Assembly: GCA_030148025.1 (NCBI GenBank)
Contig: JASBUG010000008.1
Coordinates: 62,001 to 126,000 of the forward strand
Direction: 5' to 3'
Source of the DNA: Flavobacteriaceae bacterium
GTDB taxonomy: Bacteria > Bacteroidota > Bacteroidia > Flavobacteriales > Flavobacteriaceae
Length of the DNA: 64,000 nt
A model generated the notes under the pieces. It did no database searches and was not told the DNA's origin. It was given only the letters and a program-made list of their open reading frames with translations. The number at the start of each line of letters is the position of its first letter. The stretch's first letter is position 1. The position numbers and the translations under genes are program-made. Shown here piece by piece: positions 51,498 to 61,534 of the stretch.

Positions 51498-51709
51498 GTC
51501 ATTCAGAACGCAACAAAGTGAAGCGAAGAATCTCTTCCCTTAATTTCTCAGATTCTTCGGTCGTAAACTCCCTCTGAATGACAGAATATTATTGCTTTCT
51601 ATATCGAAAGGTTAAACCTCTTATCATTTAAACCAAAATAAAATCGAGTGGATAATCTCATTCTATTAATACACTAGATTCTTCAGTCGCAAAGCTCCTT
51701 CTGAATGAC
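51498..51709. repeat. Dispersed inverted-repeat elements, two copies (F-G)
   Basis: Copy F runs from GTCATTCAGAACG to CCCTCTGAATGAC (51498-51582), with AAGAATCTC and AGATTCTTCGG inside. Copy G ends CTCCTTCTGAATGAC at 51709 and shares TAGATTCTTCAGTCG, while its left end is degraded. They lie between the convergent GNAT and radical SAM genes. Confidence 0.8.
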
Positions 51710-51711
51710 AA

Positions 51712-52785
51712 TTAAAATAACTTCATCTGTCCTGTTTTATACTGCTCATGCAATTCGGTATTGAGTTTTGGCATGCCTTTATCTTTAAAGTACTTTTGTC
51801 TAGCCAATCGCATTAAATCATGTATTTGTTGCGCAATATTACCCTCTCCTCGCATTCTAGTGCCATAACGACTATCGTTTAATTTTCCTCCATGACAACT
51901 CTCTATTTGATGTAACACTTTATCTGCTCTATCTGGCATTGTTTTTTGAATCCAATCGGTGAATATCTGTCCAATCGCACCATTCAATCTCACGATAGTG
52001 TGTGCTATAGATACTGCTCCATGATCTGCTGCTGCTTTGGCTAATGGTAACACTTCATGACTGTTAATAGATGGTATAATAGGCGCAATCATCACGTTTA
52101 CTGGAATGCCATTGTCACTCAACAATTTCACTGTGTCTAAGCGTCGTTTTATGGTGACTGTTCTCGGTTCTAAAATACGTCTGGTTTCTTCTTCTAATGA
52201 GGTGATCGATATATTAACTGCAATTAACTTGTCTTTCGCTAATTCCTTTAAAATATCTAGATCTCTAGTGATTAAAGCATTTTTAGTAATGATCGCAACT
52301 GGATGTTTATACTTTAAAAAGAGTTTTAAAAGTTCTCTGGTAATTTTAAATTTTTGTTCGGCAGGTTGGTAACAATCGGTATTTCCAGACAGTACTATAG
52401 TGTGTGCTTTCCAAGTCTTCTTTTTTAAAAGGGTTTCTAATAGTTTAGGCGCATTCTTTTTTATCAGAATACGTCGCTCAAAATCTAAACCAGCACTATA
52501 ACCCCAAAACTCATGTGTGTTTCTTGCATAACAATAAATGCAACCATGTTCGCAACCTTGGTAAGGGTTCATAGAGTACAACATTCCAACATCTGGACTA
52601 TCAACCTTGTTGACAATAGTCTTTGGAAACACCTCAAGGTATTTGGTTTGATTTTTATCTGCAACCTCACCTTCTTTTCTGCAAAACTCGAGAAAATCAT
52701 CTCTTATTTCGTGTTGCAATTCGAAGAAACGATTGGGTACATTACGTTGGGCACCACGACCCTTTATGACAGATTTGGCGTTCAT
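51712..52785 (-). CDS. Radical SAM protein of the PA0069/SplB-like family
   Basis: 357 residues. The radical-SAM cluster motif is CEHGCIYCYAR near residue 82, preceded by DVGMLYSMNPYQG. It is followed by ETLLKKKTWKAHTIVLSGNT, continuing DCYQPAE, and IAPIIPSIN. The layout matches the PA0069 family, distant from spore photoproduct lyase. The reaction is unknown. It is monocistronic and convergent with the GNAT gene. Confidence 0.9.
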   Translation of the reverse strand: MNAKSVIKGRGAQRNVPNRFFELQHEIRDDFLEFCRKEGEVADKNQTKYLEVFPKTIVNKVDSPDVGMLYSMNPYQGCEHGCIYCYARNTHEFWGYSAGLDFERRILIKKNAPKLLETLLKKKTWKAHTIVLSGNTDCYQPAEQKFKITRELLKLFLKYKHPVAIITKNALITRDLDILKELAKDKLIAVNISITSLEEETRRILEPRTVTIKRRLDTVKLLSDNGIPVNVMIAPIIPSINSHEVLPLAKAAADHGAVSIAHTIVRLNGAIGQIFTDWIQKTMPDRADKVLHQIESCHGGKLNDSRYGTRMRGEGNIAQQIHDLMRLARQKYFKDKGMPKLNTELHEQYKTGQMKLF

Positions 52786-52994
52786 TACAGATAAAAATTT
52801 AAGTGAATACTAGGAAGTAACACTTTAAAATTACCTATAAATTTTACTCAAAACTGTTAAAGAGCATTTAGGTTATTAACAAGTTTGACTTTGTAAGAAA
52901 TAACAACTAATTTCGTTTAAAATCATTTCCTATAAAAATCTTCCTTACTTCTTTTTTTCTAAAAAATTTATACATTACCTAGGTGCAAGTTGAA

Positions 52995-53564
52995 ATGAAA
53001 AAACACATTATTATAATTACGCTTTTGTTTGCTTCTATGGTTAATGGACAAACTTTAAAAGACCTTATAGCTTTTAAAGCAATGCCTATACATACTGTTG
53101 AAAAAGAGTTAACCCAAGAAGGTTGGGTTTTTAAACGTCATGAAACATCGAAAGATCTATTTAAAACCAGCATTTCAAAAACACGAAAGGTAAATGCATC
53201 TATAACCTATGAGCATAAAGAAAGTTCGTCCAGACTCACCATTAGTAACTACAAAACTTCTAATAAAAACAACATTGAAATACTTAGTAAAAGTGACCGT
53301 GTTTATAACAACATTCTTCAAGATTTGCTAAAAGCTAACTTCAATAAAACAGATGAGAAAAGCCCTTATACTGATCGTTATTTAGGAGATTTCAATCCTG
53401 AAAAGAAACTTAATCTAGAATCTCAAGGAAGCGTCTATAGAAAAGAGACTCATGAAATTCATTTAGTCGTTTATAAACGAGAAATTGTAGTCGATAAATT
53501 CAATGAGAAATATTCTTATGACCAGAATGTCATAACCAATCAATATCTCATTATTGTAAAATAA
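52995..53564 (+). CDS. Hypothetical exported protein
   Basis: 189 residues from ATG 52995, which gives a clean signal peptide (MKKHIIIITLLFASMVNGQ); the frame opens upstream at GTG 52983. The mature part is beta-rich and charged (EGWVFKRHETSKDLFKTS, NASITYEHKESSSRLTIS) with no family that I recognise. Expression as a single gene is likely. The convergent crotonase gene ends 7 bases away. The 209-base gap upstream shows no recognisable element. Confidence 0.65.
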   Translation: MKKHIIIITLLFASMVNGQTLKDLIAFKAMPIHTVEKELTQEGWVFKRHETSKDLFKTSISKTRKVNASITYEHKESSSRLTISNYKTSNKNNIEILSKSDRVYNNILQDLLKANFNKTDEKSPYTDRYLGDFNPEKKLNLESQGSVYRKETHEIHLVVYKREIVVDKFNEKYSYDQNVITNQYLIIVK

Positions 53565-53570
53565 TTTTGA

Positions 53571-54353
53571 TTATTTCCCCGGAAAATCGGCTTTACGCTT
53601 TTCTAAAAATGCTGTAGTCCCTTCTTTAAAATCTTCGGTTCCAAAGCACTTTCCAAACTCATCAATTTCGGCTTGGTAACCATTAACACCATCAACAAAT
53701 CCAGCATTAACAGCTCTAATTGCAGCACTAATAGCCACAGAAGAATTACGCATAATTTTAGAAGCTATCTTTTCGCAAAAAGGCACTAGTTCTTCCTGCG
53801 CCTGAATATGATTTACCAATCCGTAGCTTAAAGCTTGATTCGCATCAATCATTCCAGCAGTCATAATCATTTCCATAGCACGACCTTTACCAACCAATTG
53901 CGATAAACGTTGTGTACCACCATATCCAGGAATAACACCTAAAGACACTTCTGGTAAGCCCATTTTAGCATTGGTACTCGCTACTCTAAAGTGACAAGAC
54001 ATAGCTAATTCTAAACCTCCACCTAATGCAAAACCGTTCACCGCTGCAATAACTGGTGTGTCAAGGTTTTCAATAAAATCGAATAATAATTGTTGTCCTT
54101 GAGCCGCTAATGCGCTTCCTTGTTCTACATTAAAATCGGCAAACTCACTAATATCTGCGCCAGCAACAAAGGCTTTTTCACCACTTCCAGTTAAAATAAT
54201 CACTTTAACAGAAGCATCCTTATTCGCCATATCTAAGGCATTATGAAGTTCGCCTATTGTGGCTTTGTTTAAAGCGTTAAGCTTTGATGGACGATTAATC
54301 GTTATAGTTGCTATTCCGTTTTGAGTTGAAACAAGTATATTCTCGTAAGTCAT
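53571..54353 (-). CDS. Enoyl-CoA hydratase/isomerase (crotonase family)
   Basis: 260 residues. CoA and oxyanion-hole segments are AFVAGADISEF near 62 and GFALGGGLELAMSCHFR near 108. The two catalytic Glu positions fall in GGGLELA and LPEVSLGVIPGYGGTQRL near 135. The length and motifs suit a fatty-acid or butanoyl-type enoyl-CoA hydratase. It starts 4 bases after the histidine kinase stop and is the last gene of that minus-strand run. Confidence 0.93.
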   Translation of the reverse strand: MTYENILVSTQNGIATITINRPSKLNALNKATIGELHNALDMANKDASVKVIILTGSGEKAFVAGADISEFADFNVEQGSALAAQGQQLLFDFIENLDTPVIAAVNGFALGGGLELAMSCHFRVASTNAKMGLPEVSLGVIPGYGGTQRLSQLVGKGRAMEMIMTAGMIDANQALSYGLVNHIQAQEELVPFCEKIASKIMRNSSVAISAAIRAVNAGFVDGVNGYQAEIDEFGKCFGTEDFKEGTTAFLEKRKADFPGK

Positions 54354-54357
54354 TTTA

Positions 54358-55809
54358 TTATTCTTTAGGGAAAGTTACCGTAAAGGTAGTACCTTCATTT
54401 TCTTGAGATACAAAAGTAATACTTCCGCCATAGGTTTCCACAATATTTTTGATCATTGGTAAGCCTAATCCCATACCACTGGTTTTTGTGGTGAATTTTG
54501 GTTCAAATACTTTCGATTTGTTTTCATCTGAAACGCCATTACCATTATCGGAAACCGTTAAAACGATCTCATTATTTGCCGCGAATACACGTACATCTAT
54601 TTTTGGAATACGCTCAGTAGGAATGGCCTGAATAGCATTTTTAACCAAATTGGTAACCACACGTATTAACTGGGTTCTATCGAAAGTAGCAATGATCTCT
54701 TTTTCATCAGGAATAAAAGTTATATAATTCTCTGTAAAAATATCCAGTGCCAACTCTATTACCTCAACTACATTAAGTTCTTCACTTTTTTGTGCTGGCA
54801 TTTTTGCAAAATTTGAAAATGCTGAAGCAATAGAGCTCATAGTGTCTATTTGCTGTATCAAGGTTTTAGAATATTCATCTACTTTTTGATGAATATTTGG
54901 GTCTGTTGGATCAAATTTCCTTTGAAAACTCTGTACGCTTAATCGCATTGGAGTTAAAGGGTTTTTAATTTCATGCGCAACTTGTTTTGCCATTTCTCTC
55001 CAGGCTTGTTCACGCTCGCTAGTTGCCAATTTTACCGCACTTTCTTCCAATTCATCTATCATACTGTTATACGATTCTACAAGTGCTGACACTTCTTCAC
55101 TAGCCCCTTTAAGCTCGATCTTTTTGTTACGTTTTTCTAAACGTGTTTCATTCATTTTATCACTTATAGTTTTAAGTGAACGCGTTATGTATTTAGACAC
55201 AAAATATGCAAATGAAATTGCCACCAAGATCATGACAAAATAAGCATAGCCCAAACGCACCAAAAAGGCCTTTAATTCAGCATCATTAAAGGAATCATCT
55301 TCAAAATAAGGTACGTGCAGAATTCCTAGTGGTTTGGCATTAAAGTCTGAAAAGAGAATATAGGATGATTGATAATCGCCTCCAAGAACTTCATTTTTTT
55401 CAACATAGCGCTTATTTACGCTAAGATTGAGTTGATTGAGAATTTCGGGCGATAAACATTTGGTCAGCGAATCGTTTTCAACACTAGGCTTGGAACTTTT
55501 AACAAGTGTGCCCTCCAAATCATATAGGTTAAAATCAACGTTTAGGTTATTGGCTATTTGGTAGATTTTATCTTTAAAAATAAGCCCTAATCTTTCAGTA
55601 GTGCGCTCATAGGTAGTTTCTCTTAACTCGTAATCCATACTCGATAAGATTTGTCGTTCCTTACGCTCTAAACGTTGTTTATGATAATCTTTAGACTGTT
55701 GATTATATTGGTATAAGGTAACGGCAGCTATTAAAACAGACGCCACTACTACCAGTAAAATCATATATAAAAAAATACGGGAACGTAATGAAAGTCTGCT
55801 TGATGCCAT
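54358..55809 (-). CDS. Sensor histidine kinase (NtrY-like, HAMP-HisKA-HATPase)
   Basis: 483 residues. Membrane helix 1 is at about 10-30, the extracytoplasmic sensor at 31-188, helix 2 at 189-208 and HAMP at about 209-258 (ISDKMNETRLEKRNKKIEL). The H-box is in AKQVAHEIKNPLTPMRLSVQ near 278. The ATPase domain has NLVKNAIQAIP, SDNGNGVSDE and SGMGLGLPMIKNIV. No response-regulator gene is adjacent. It lies 41 bases downstream of hemJ and 4 bases before the crotonase gene. Confidence 0.93.
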   Translation of the reverse strand: MASSRLSLRSRIFLYMILLVVVASVLIAAVTLYQYNQQSKDYHKQRLERKERQILSSMDYELRETTYERTTERLGLIFKDKIYQIANNLNVDFNLYDLEGTLVKSSKPSVENDSLTKCLSPEILNQLNLSVNKRYVEKNEVLGGDYQSSYILFSDFNAKPLGILHVPYFEDDSFNDAELKAFLVRLGYAYFVMILVAISFAYFVSKYITRSLKTISDKMNETRLEKRNKKIELKGASEEVSALVESYNSMIDELEESAVKLATSEREQAWREMAKQVAHEIKNPLTPMRLSVQSFQRKFDPTDPNIHQKVDEYSKTLIQQIDTMSSIASAFSNFAKMPAQKSEELNVVEVIELALDIFTENYITFIPDEKEIIATFDRTQLIRVVTNLVKNAIQAIPTERIPKIDVRVFAANNEIVLTVSDNGNGVSDENKSKVFEPKFTTKTSGMGLGLPMIKNIVETYGGSITFVSQENEGTTFTVTFPKE

Positions 55810-55850
55810 AAAATAAATTTATTGCAAAATATAACAATAATCAAGCCATA

Positions 55851-56399
55851 TTAAGCATTTGGATTTTTTTCTCTTACTCTTTTATACCACTTAATGCCTA
55901 ACATTAATAAAATAGCTAAAGCAAAAATTCCAACAACCCCAAAGATCCAATTGATGCTATCTTTCAAAATCACTAAAAATACCACTGCAAAAAGAATAAT
56001 GGTAGATCCTTCATTCCATATTCGCATGAACTTTGATGTATATCTTACATCATCATCTTGTAGTTGTTTAAATATTTGATGTGTTTTAAAGTGGTATAGA
56101 AAAAGTAAAACTACAAAGCCAAGCTTCACTTGCATCCAACCTTGATATAACCATGCTGGATTTATTACTAACAACCAAATGGCGAAAATGGTTGCCAAAA
56201 TAGCCGATGGCCAAGTGATTATAAACCATAATCGCTTAGCCATTAGCTTTAATTGAGTTCCTAAAATTTCTTTTTCGGGAGCGGTTTTATAAAAAGCCTC
56301 TATTTGATATACAAACAATCTAGGAATGTAAAATAATCCTGCAAACCAGGTAATTACAAAAATTAAGTGTAGTGCTTTTATATAATTATAGAGCTCCAT
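55851..56399 (-). CDS. hemJ: Protoporphyrinogen IX oxidase HemJ
   Basis: 182 residues with about five membrane helices. ALHLIFVITWFAGLFYIPRL at the N-terminus has the conserved His near 11, and MAKRLWFIITWPS near 53, WLYQGWMQVKLGF near 88, YHFKTHQIFKQL near 102 and MRIWNEGST near 125 match HemJ. It performs the penultimate step of heme synthesis in bacteria lacking HemG/HemY. Its start overlaps the BNR-protein stop (TAATG). hemH, hemA and hemC-hemD lie within 8 kb. Confidence 0.92.
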   Translation of the reverse strand: MELYNYIKALHLIFVITWFAGLFYIPRLFVYQIEAFYKTAPEKEILGTQLKLMAKRLWFIITWPSAILATIFAIWLLVINPAWLYQGWMQVKLGFVVLLFLYHFKTHQIFKQLQDDDVRYTSKFMRIWNEGSTIILFAVVFLVILKDSINWIFGVVGIFALAILLMLGIKWYKRVREKNPNA

Positions 56400-59300
56400 T
56401 AATCCTCAACAAATAGATAATTTAGTTTTTTGTTATTAAATGCATCATTGAAAGCTTTGATCTCCTGATCTACCAAATTATTAAATGTAGATAATTGATC
56501 GTTGATCTTTTTAGACAATTCATTTTTAACAGCAATATCCTGAGCAGTAGGTGCAAAATCACCCATCCCTACTAGTGAATTTAAATGTCCTAGTTTATTA
56601 GTTAATCTAATTGGGAAATTTAAGGGATCCTGACCACTTCTGTTTTTGGTTTGGTATAATGCTTTTTCAATATCTGAGAATTGTTCTTTCAATTTTTTAG
56701 CCTTCTCAACAAGATCTTTTACATTATCATCACCTTTATATTGCTTCATAAATGCATCTAGTTTCCCGTTGATCTTTCTAATCTTCTTTATTGACTTATG
56801 TGCATTATCCATAGTTTCATTCACATCTTTAATAAATGTAAACTGTTGCTTCATGTCAGCTAAAGTGCTTTCTGCTCTTGGATCTGCTAAAATGGTAAAC
56901 GGTTGCGATGTTACTTCTCCGTTAACATTTAAACTTACTTTATAATCACCTGGAATAGCTCTTGGACCCTGTAAGCTTGCCCACCAAAGGATCATTCCTT
57001 TTAGGCGTTCAGCTCCATCGTAAGTCATATTCCACACAAATTGATTGGTTCCTTTTTTAACAGTTAACTTGTTCTTTTTATCTTTTGTGCTATAGGTTTT
57101 AATAGTATCGCCTTTGGTGTCGAAGTACGTTAAAGATACCTCATCCTTTTCATCGTACTTGTTTAAGTTGAAATACGTAATCACCCCATTTGGAAGATTA
57201 GTTCCAGTAGTTTTACTACCCTTTCTACTTCCACCTCTCATTCTATAGGTGTCTTTTGGCTTAAATAAAATATTGCTACTACTATTAGCATTGTACAATT
57301 GGTGAATTACCGTTAAATCATCAATCATCCAAAGACTTCTACCTTGTGTTGCAACAATTAAACTATTGTCTTTAATTGTTAGATCTGTAATTGGAACAAT
57401 TGGTAAATTTAATTGGAATGGCTTCCAGTTCTTACCATCATTAAACGACACATACATGCCTGTTTCGGTTCCAGCATACAGTAATCCTTTTTGTTTTGGA
57501 TCTTCGCGCAAAGCTCTGGTAAAATGTTCTGGATTAATACCGTTAGTGATCTTAGTCCAGGTTTTTCCATAGTTGTTTGTTTTATATAAATATGGCGCAA
57601 AATCTCCTGTTTTATATTTGGTTCCGGCAATGTAGCATACTGCTGGATCAAAAGCACTTGGCTCTATGCTGTTGATCATCATCCACTCAGGCATTCCTTT
57701 TGGAGTAACATTATCCCATGTTTTTCCTCCATCTCTGGTAACATGCACTAAACCATCGTCACTTCCTACCCATAATAATCCTTCTTGTAAAGCAGATTCC
57801 TGAGCAGCAAAAATGGTACAGTAATATTCTACCGAGGTATTATCTTGAGTGATTGGTCCTCCAGAGGATTTTAATTTTTCAGGATCACTTCTTGTTAGAT
57901 CTGGACTAATGATTTCCCACGATTGCCCTTCATTTTCTGTTACATGAACATGTTGTGAGAACGTATATAATCTATTCGGATTATGTTTTGAAAAAATAAT
58001 TGGAAAATTCCACTGGAAACGGTACTTCATACCTTCGGCTCCATGACCCATTGGGTTATCTGGCCAAACGTTAATAGCTCTAACTGTACCTGTTTTGTGG
58101 TTAACTCTGGTTAAGAATCCGTCGTAACTTCCTCCATATACAATATCATTATTTTCCGGGTCTACTGCAATATGTGCCGATTCTCCTCCTGCTGTAGATT
58201 CCCAGTCATCTTCACTAATAGACCAACCATTTGTTCTATGTGGTATTCTAATCGTACTATTATCCTGTTGCGCTACATAAATTCTGTATGGAAAATGATT
58301 ATCTGTAGTAACGCGATAGAATTGTGATGTTGGTTGATTGTGATAGGTGCTCCAAGTCTCTCCTCCATCGTAAGTTACCTGTGCACCACCATCATCTCCA
58401 ATGATCATACGATCAGGATTTTCCGGAGCGATCCATAAATCATGATGATCTCCATGAGGTGCTACATGATTACTAAATGTTTTTCCACCATCCACACTTT
58501 TGTGATAGCGTACATTTAATACATATACTTTATCTACATCTTTGGTATCGGCATATACACGTGTGTAATACCATGCTCTTTGGCGCAACTTACGCTCACT
58601 ATTTACTTGTCTCCATGTTTCTCCTCCATCTTCACTTCGGTATAATCCTCCTTTATCTTTGTTCTCTACAATTGCCCAAACACGTTGGTTATTTACTGGT
58701 GAAACTGCTACACCGATAATACCAAGAGTATCTGTTGGAAAGCCTTTGTTTTTTGAAACTTCTGTCCAGGTCTCACCACTATCTGTACTTTTCCATAAGG
58801 CAGATCCTTCTCCTCCTGAGTTCAAACTATAAGGAGTTCTATTAATACGCCAAGTTGAGGCAAATAATATTCTTGGATTGGTAGGATCAATAATTAAATC
58901 TACAACGCCAGCATGTTCATTAGCAAACAAGGTTTTACGCCAAGTTTTTCCGCCATCGGTACTTTTATATAAACCTCTTTCTTGTGTTGGCTTGTATAAA
59001 TTTCCCATAACACCAGCATAAACGATATCTGAATTTGTTGGATGCACAGCAATTCTAGGAACATGTCTTGATTTTTTTAACCCCATAGATTCCCATGTTT
59101 TTCCTGCATCTACACTCTTCCAAATACCATATCCCGACGATACGTTACCTCTTACTGTTTTTTCTCCTCCTCCTACATATATTACGTTAGGATCGCTTTT
59201 TGAAACTGTGATCGAACCGATACTTCCTCCAAAGAACCCATCGGAAATATTTTCCCATTCACGCCCTCCGTTGGTAGTTTTCCAAATACCTCCTCCGGTA

Positions 59301-59488
59301 GCTCCGAAATAATATAAATTAGGTTGGTTTGGCACTCCAGTTACAGCAGCACTTCTTCCTCCTCTAAAAGGCCCTACAAGCCTGTATTCTAAAGCGTTGT
59401 ATTGATCTTCTGAAATGTTTTGAGATTGAATTGGGGAATAACTAAAAAGCAATAGACCTATTGCTAAGAATAGTGTTGAAATTCGCAT
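56399..59488 (-). CDS. Large exported BNR/VPS10-type beta-propeller protein
   Basis: 1029 residues with a signal peptide (1-22). About 30-760 is a series of beta-propeller blades with Asp-box motifs of the SxDxGxTW kind (WKTTNGGREWENI, WKSVDAGKTWESM, YKSTDGGKTWRKT, WKSTDSGETWTEV, YRSEDGGETWRQV). The repeats resemble sortilin/VPS10 and xyloglucanase propellers. A small beta domain follows at about 770-860, then a helical C-terminus (about 870-1029). Such proteins are often named glycosyl hydrolases but lack a visible catalytic signature here. A surface-binding or exported scaffold role is likely. It precedes hemJ with a 1-base overlap. Confidence 0.85.
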   Translation of the reverse strand: MRISTLFLAIGLLLFSYSPIQSQNISEDQYNALEYRLVGPFRGGRSAAVTGVPNQPNLYYFGATGGGIWKTTNGGREWENISDGFFGGSIGSITVSKSDPNVIYVGGGEKTVRGNVSSGYGIWKSVDAGKTWESMGLKKSRHVPRIAVHPTNSDIVYAGVMGNLYKPTQERGLYKSTDGGKTWRKTLFANEHAGVVDLIIDPTNPRILFASTWRINRTPYSLNSGGEGSALWKSTDSGETWTEVSKNKGFPTDTLGIIGVAVSPVNNQRVWAIVENKDKGGLYRSEDGGETWRQVNSERKLRQRAWYYTRVYADTKDVDKVYVLNVRYHKSVDGGKTFSNHVAPHGDHHDLWIAPENPDRMIIGDDGGAQVTYDGGETWSTYHNQPTSQFYRVTTDNHFPYRIYVAQQDNSTIRIPHRTNGWSISEDDWESTAGGESAHIAVDPENNDIVYGGSYDGFLTRVNHKTGTVRAINVWPDNPMGHGAEGMKYRFQWNFPIIFSKHNPNRLYTFSQHVHVTENEGQSWEIISPDLTRSDPEKLKSSGGPITQDNTSVEYYCTIFAAQESALQEGLLWVGSDDGLVHVTRDGGKTWDNVTPKGMPEWMMINSIEPSAFDPAVCYIAGTKYKTGDFAPYLYKTNNYGKTWTKITNGINPEHFTRALREDPKQKGLLYAGTETGMYVSFNDGKNWKPFQLNLPIVPITDLTIKDNSLIVATQGRSLWMIDDLTVIHQLYNANSSSNILFKPKDTYRMRGGSRKGSKTTGTNLPNGVITYFNLNKYDEKDEVSLTYFDTKGDTIKTYSTKDKKNKLTVKKGTNQFVWNMTYDGAERLKGMILWWASLQGPRAIPGDYKVSLNVNGEVTSQPFTILADPRAESTLADMKQQFTFIKDVNETMDNAHKSIKKIRKINGKLDAFMKQYKGDDNVKDLVEKAKKLKEQFSDIEKALYQTKNRSGQDPLNFPIRLTNKLGHLNSLVGMGDFAPTAQDIAVKNELSKKINDQLSTFNNLVDQEIKAFNDAFNNKKLNYLFVED

Positions 59489-59576
59489 TGTATTTATTGG
59501 TTTGGTTATGAAAAACTAAAAGTAAGCATTTAAAATTATTCACACGCCTAAGTGTAAAATTTTAACTATAAATGCA

Positions 59577-60596
59577 TTATTTAGTGTCCCATTCCTTTAC
59601 CCAATTAGCCAGTAAGCTCGCCCAATCTTCCCTATCATTTAAACACGGAACTGTAGTAAAATTATCACCTCCTACTTCATGAAATATTTCCTGACCTTCC
59701 ATAGCTATCTCCTCCAGAGTTTCAAGACAATCACTAACAAATGCTGGCGTTACAATGGCCATATTTTTTATTCCTTCTTTACCTAAACGCTCAATGGTTC
59801 TATCGGTATATGGTTGCAACCATGGATCGAACCCTAAACGGGATTGAAATGAAGTAGAATATGTGTCTTTTTGTAATTCTAATTTTTCGGCCACTAATCT
59901 TGTAACTTCATAGCATTGGTGCCTGTAACAAAACTCATGTGCCTTTGAAGGTGTTGCACAACAACTACCATCTATTTTACAATGAGATTTTGTGATATCA
60001 CGTTTTCTAATATGTCGTTCAGGAACACCATGATATGAAAACAATAAATGATCGTAGGTTTTACCTCCTAAATGCTCTTTAATAGAACTTGAAAGCACCT
60101 CTATATAATCTTCCTTATTGTAAAAAGCCGGAAGTGAATCAATTTTTACATCTGGGAAATTTGCTTGCCTTATCTCTTCAGACAAAACGGTAATGGTTTC
60201 GGTTGTAGCCATAGCAAACTGAGGATATAATGGAACCAACAATACGTGTTCTACGCCTTGATCAACGAGCTCCTGAATGCCCTTCTTAATTGTCATACTT
60301 CCATAACGCATTGCAAGAGACACAGGCATAGACAATTGCTGTTGTACCTTTGCTTGAAGCCTTTCAGAAATGACAATTAAAGGAGACCCTTCTTCCCACC
60401 AAATCTTTTTATAAGCTTCAGCCGATGCCTTTGGTCTTGTGTTAAGAATAATACCTCTCACAATAAGCACTCTAGCCCAATAAGGCACATCAATTACGCG
60501 CTCATCCATTAAGAACTCATCTAAATATCTCTTTACATCTTTAGGTTCCGGACTATCCGGTGATCCTAGATTTACAAGTAAAACTCCTTTTTTCAC
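59577..60596 (-). CDS. hemH: Ferrochelatase HemH
   Basis: 339 residues, start GTG 60596 (KKGVLLVNLGSPDSP). Metal-insertion and porphyrin-binding elements are LLFSYHGVPERHI with the catalytic His near 193, and TSFQSRLGFDPWLQPYTD near 250 with the conserved pattern around Gln-Ser-Arg. Glu residues of the pi-helix lie in SDCLETLEEIAMEG near 293. It inserts Fe(II) into protoporphyrin IX. It lies 17 bases downstream of the AraC regulator, so the two are probably one transcript. Confidence 0.95.
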   Translation of the reverse strand: MKKGVLLVNLGSPDSPEPKDVKRYLDEFLMDERVIDVPYWARVLIVRGIILNTRPKASAEAYKKIWWEEGSPLIVISERLQAKVQQQLSMPVSLAMRYGSMTIKKGIQELVDQGVEHVLLVPLYPQFAMATTETITVLSEEIRQANFPDVKIDSLPAFYNKEDYIEVLSSSIKEHLGGKTYDHLLFSYHGVPERHIRKRDITKSHCKIDGSCCATPSKAHEFCYRHQCYEVTRLVAEKLELQKDTYSTSFQSRLGFDPWLQPYTDRTIERLGKEGIKNMAIVTPAFVSDCLETLEEIAMEGQEIFHEVGGDNFTTVPCLNDREDWASLLANWVKEWDTK

Positions 60597-60613
60597 AGGT
60601 TCAAATTTTCAGC

Positions 60614-61534
60614 TCACGAAGATACCGACATTATATATTTTTTTGGCGTTGTTCCGTATTTCTTTTTAAAAGCAGCAATAAAGTGACTAGATGTACTATA
60701 GCCAACTCTCAATCCTACCTCATTAACATTGTGATCGCCGCTTTCTAAAAGCTTTCTAGCAAACTCCATTTTATAATCAAACAAAAAACTATATACTGTG
60801 TCTCCATAAATTTGTTTGAAGCCTTCTTTTAGCTTTTTTAAACTCAATCCAATTTCGTCAGATAGCTCTTGTAAACTTGGTGGCTCAGCCATTCTAGAGA
60901 CAACAATGTCTTTTGCTTTTCTAATTTTAATCACATTAGATTCGTCTACCAAAAATGGGCACTGCTCTATATCAGCATCTTCACTTCTATTAAAGTATAA
61001 GCTCAATAGCTCGTATGCTTTACCTTTAAAATATAAATTTTTAATAGAGCTATTAAGATTGAAATTGATAAGCTGATTTAATGCAACAGCCATAGACGGT
61101 GATATTTTTCCATCTTTGTAATACTTCTTATCCTTATTGTCTTCACTTAAGAACGTAATATAATCGGCCTCTTGAGAAAATAGACGATGAAATTTTTTAA
61201 TGGAAATTAAAATGGTAACTAACCAAGAACTTGAATTAATATGTATGTCAATAGGAAGTTCGCGCTGTGGGTTATATAAAAGCAATGAATTTTCTTCATT
61301 TATATCTAAAGCGTATCGACCACCATTGAAATTAAATTTGCAAGATCCTTTTAAACTAAAGTGAAACTGAATAAAATCTCTGTCTACATTTTTTGTAAGC
61401 TGCTGAACCTCATTTGTTTCATTTTGAAATATCAACACCAAAAAATGATCATCAATAAGCGTTTCAACAAACGACCCTTGAGCGACATTTTTTACATTAT
61501 TTTTTTCGATTTTTTCTTTTTTATTTAGATTCAT
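60614..61534 (-). CDS. AraC-family transcriptional regulator upstream of hemH
   Basis: 306 residues. The N-terminal about 190 residues form a cupin-like sensing domain (FHFSLKGSCKFNFNGGRY). The C-terminal double helix-turn-helix covers about 208-306 (PSLQELSDEIGLSLKKLKEG, then VNEVGLRVGYSTSSHFIAAF, ending FKKKYGTTPKKY). It is divergent from hemA across 169 bases and 17 bases upstream of hemH, so control of both heme transcripts is likely, with iron or porphyrin as a possible signal. The signal is not visible in the sequence. A CAAAAATA box (minus-strand TATTTTTG) lies at 61571-61578. Confidence 0.9.
   Translation of the reverse strand: MNLNKKEKIEKNNVKNVAQGSFVETLIDDHFLVLIFQNETNEVQQLTKNVDRDFIQFHFSLKGSCKFNFNGGRYALDINEENSLLLYNPQRELPIDIHINSSSWLVTILISIKKFHRLFSQEADYITFLSEDNKDKKYYKDGKISPSMAVALNQLINFNLNSSIKNLYFKGKAYELLSLYFNRSEDADIEQCPFLVDESNVIKIRKAKDIVVSRMAEPPSLQELSDEIGLSLKKLKEGFKQIYGDTVYSFLFDYKMEFARKLLESGDHNVNEVGLRVGYSTSSHFIAAFKKKYGTTPKKYIMSVSS

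Noticed and set aside
40237..51709. Insertion sequences at the repeat copies
   Set aside because: The elements are only about 85-115 bases, carry no transposase frame and show no clear target duplications.
56399..59488. Glycoside hydrolase
   Set aside because: Asp-box beta-propeller repeats are clear but no catalytic acidic pair typical of a sialidase or xyloglucanase could be identified.
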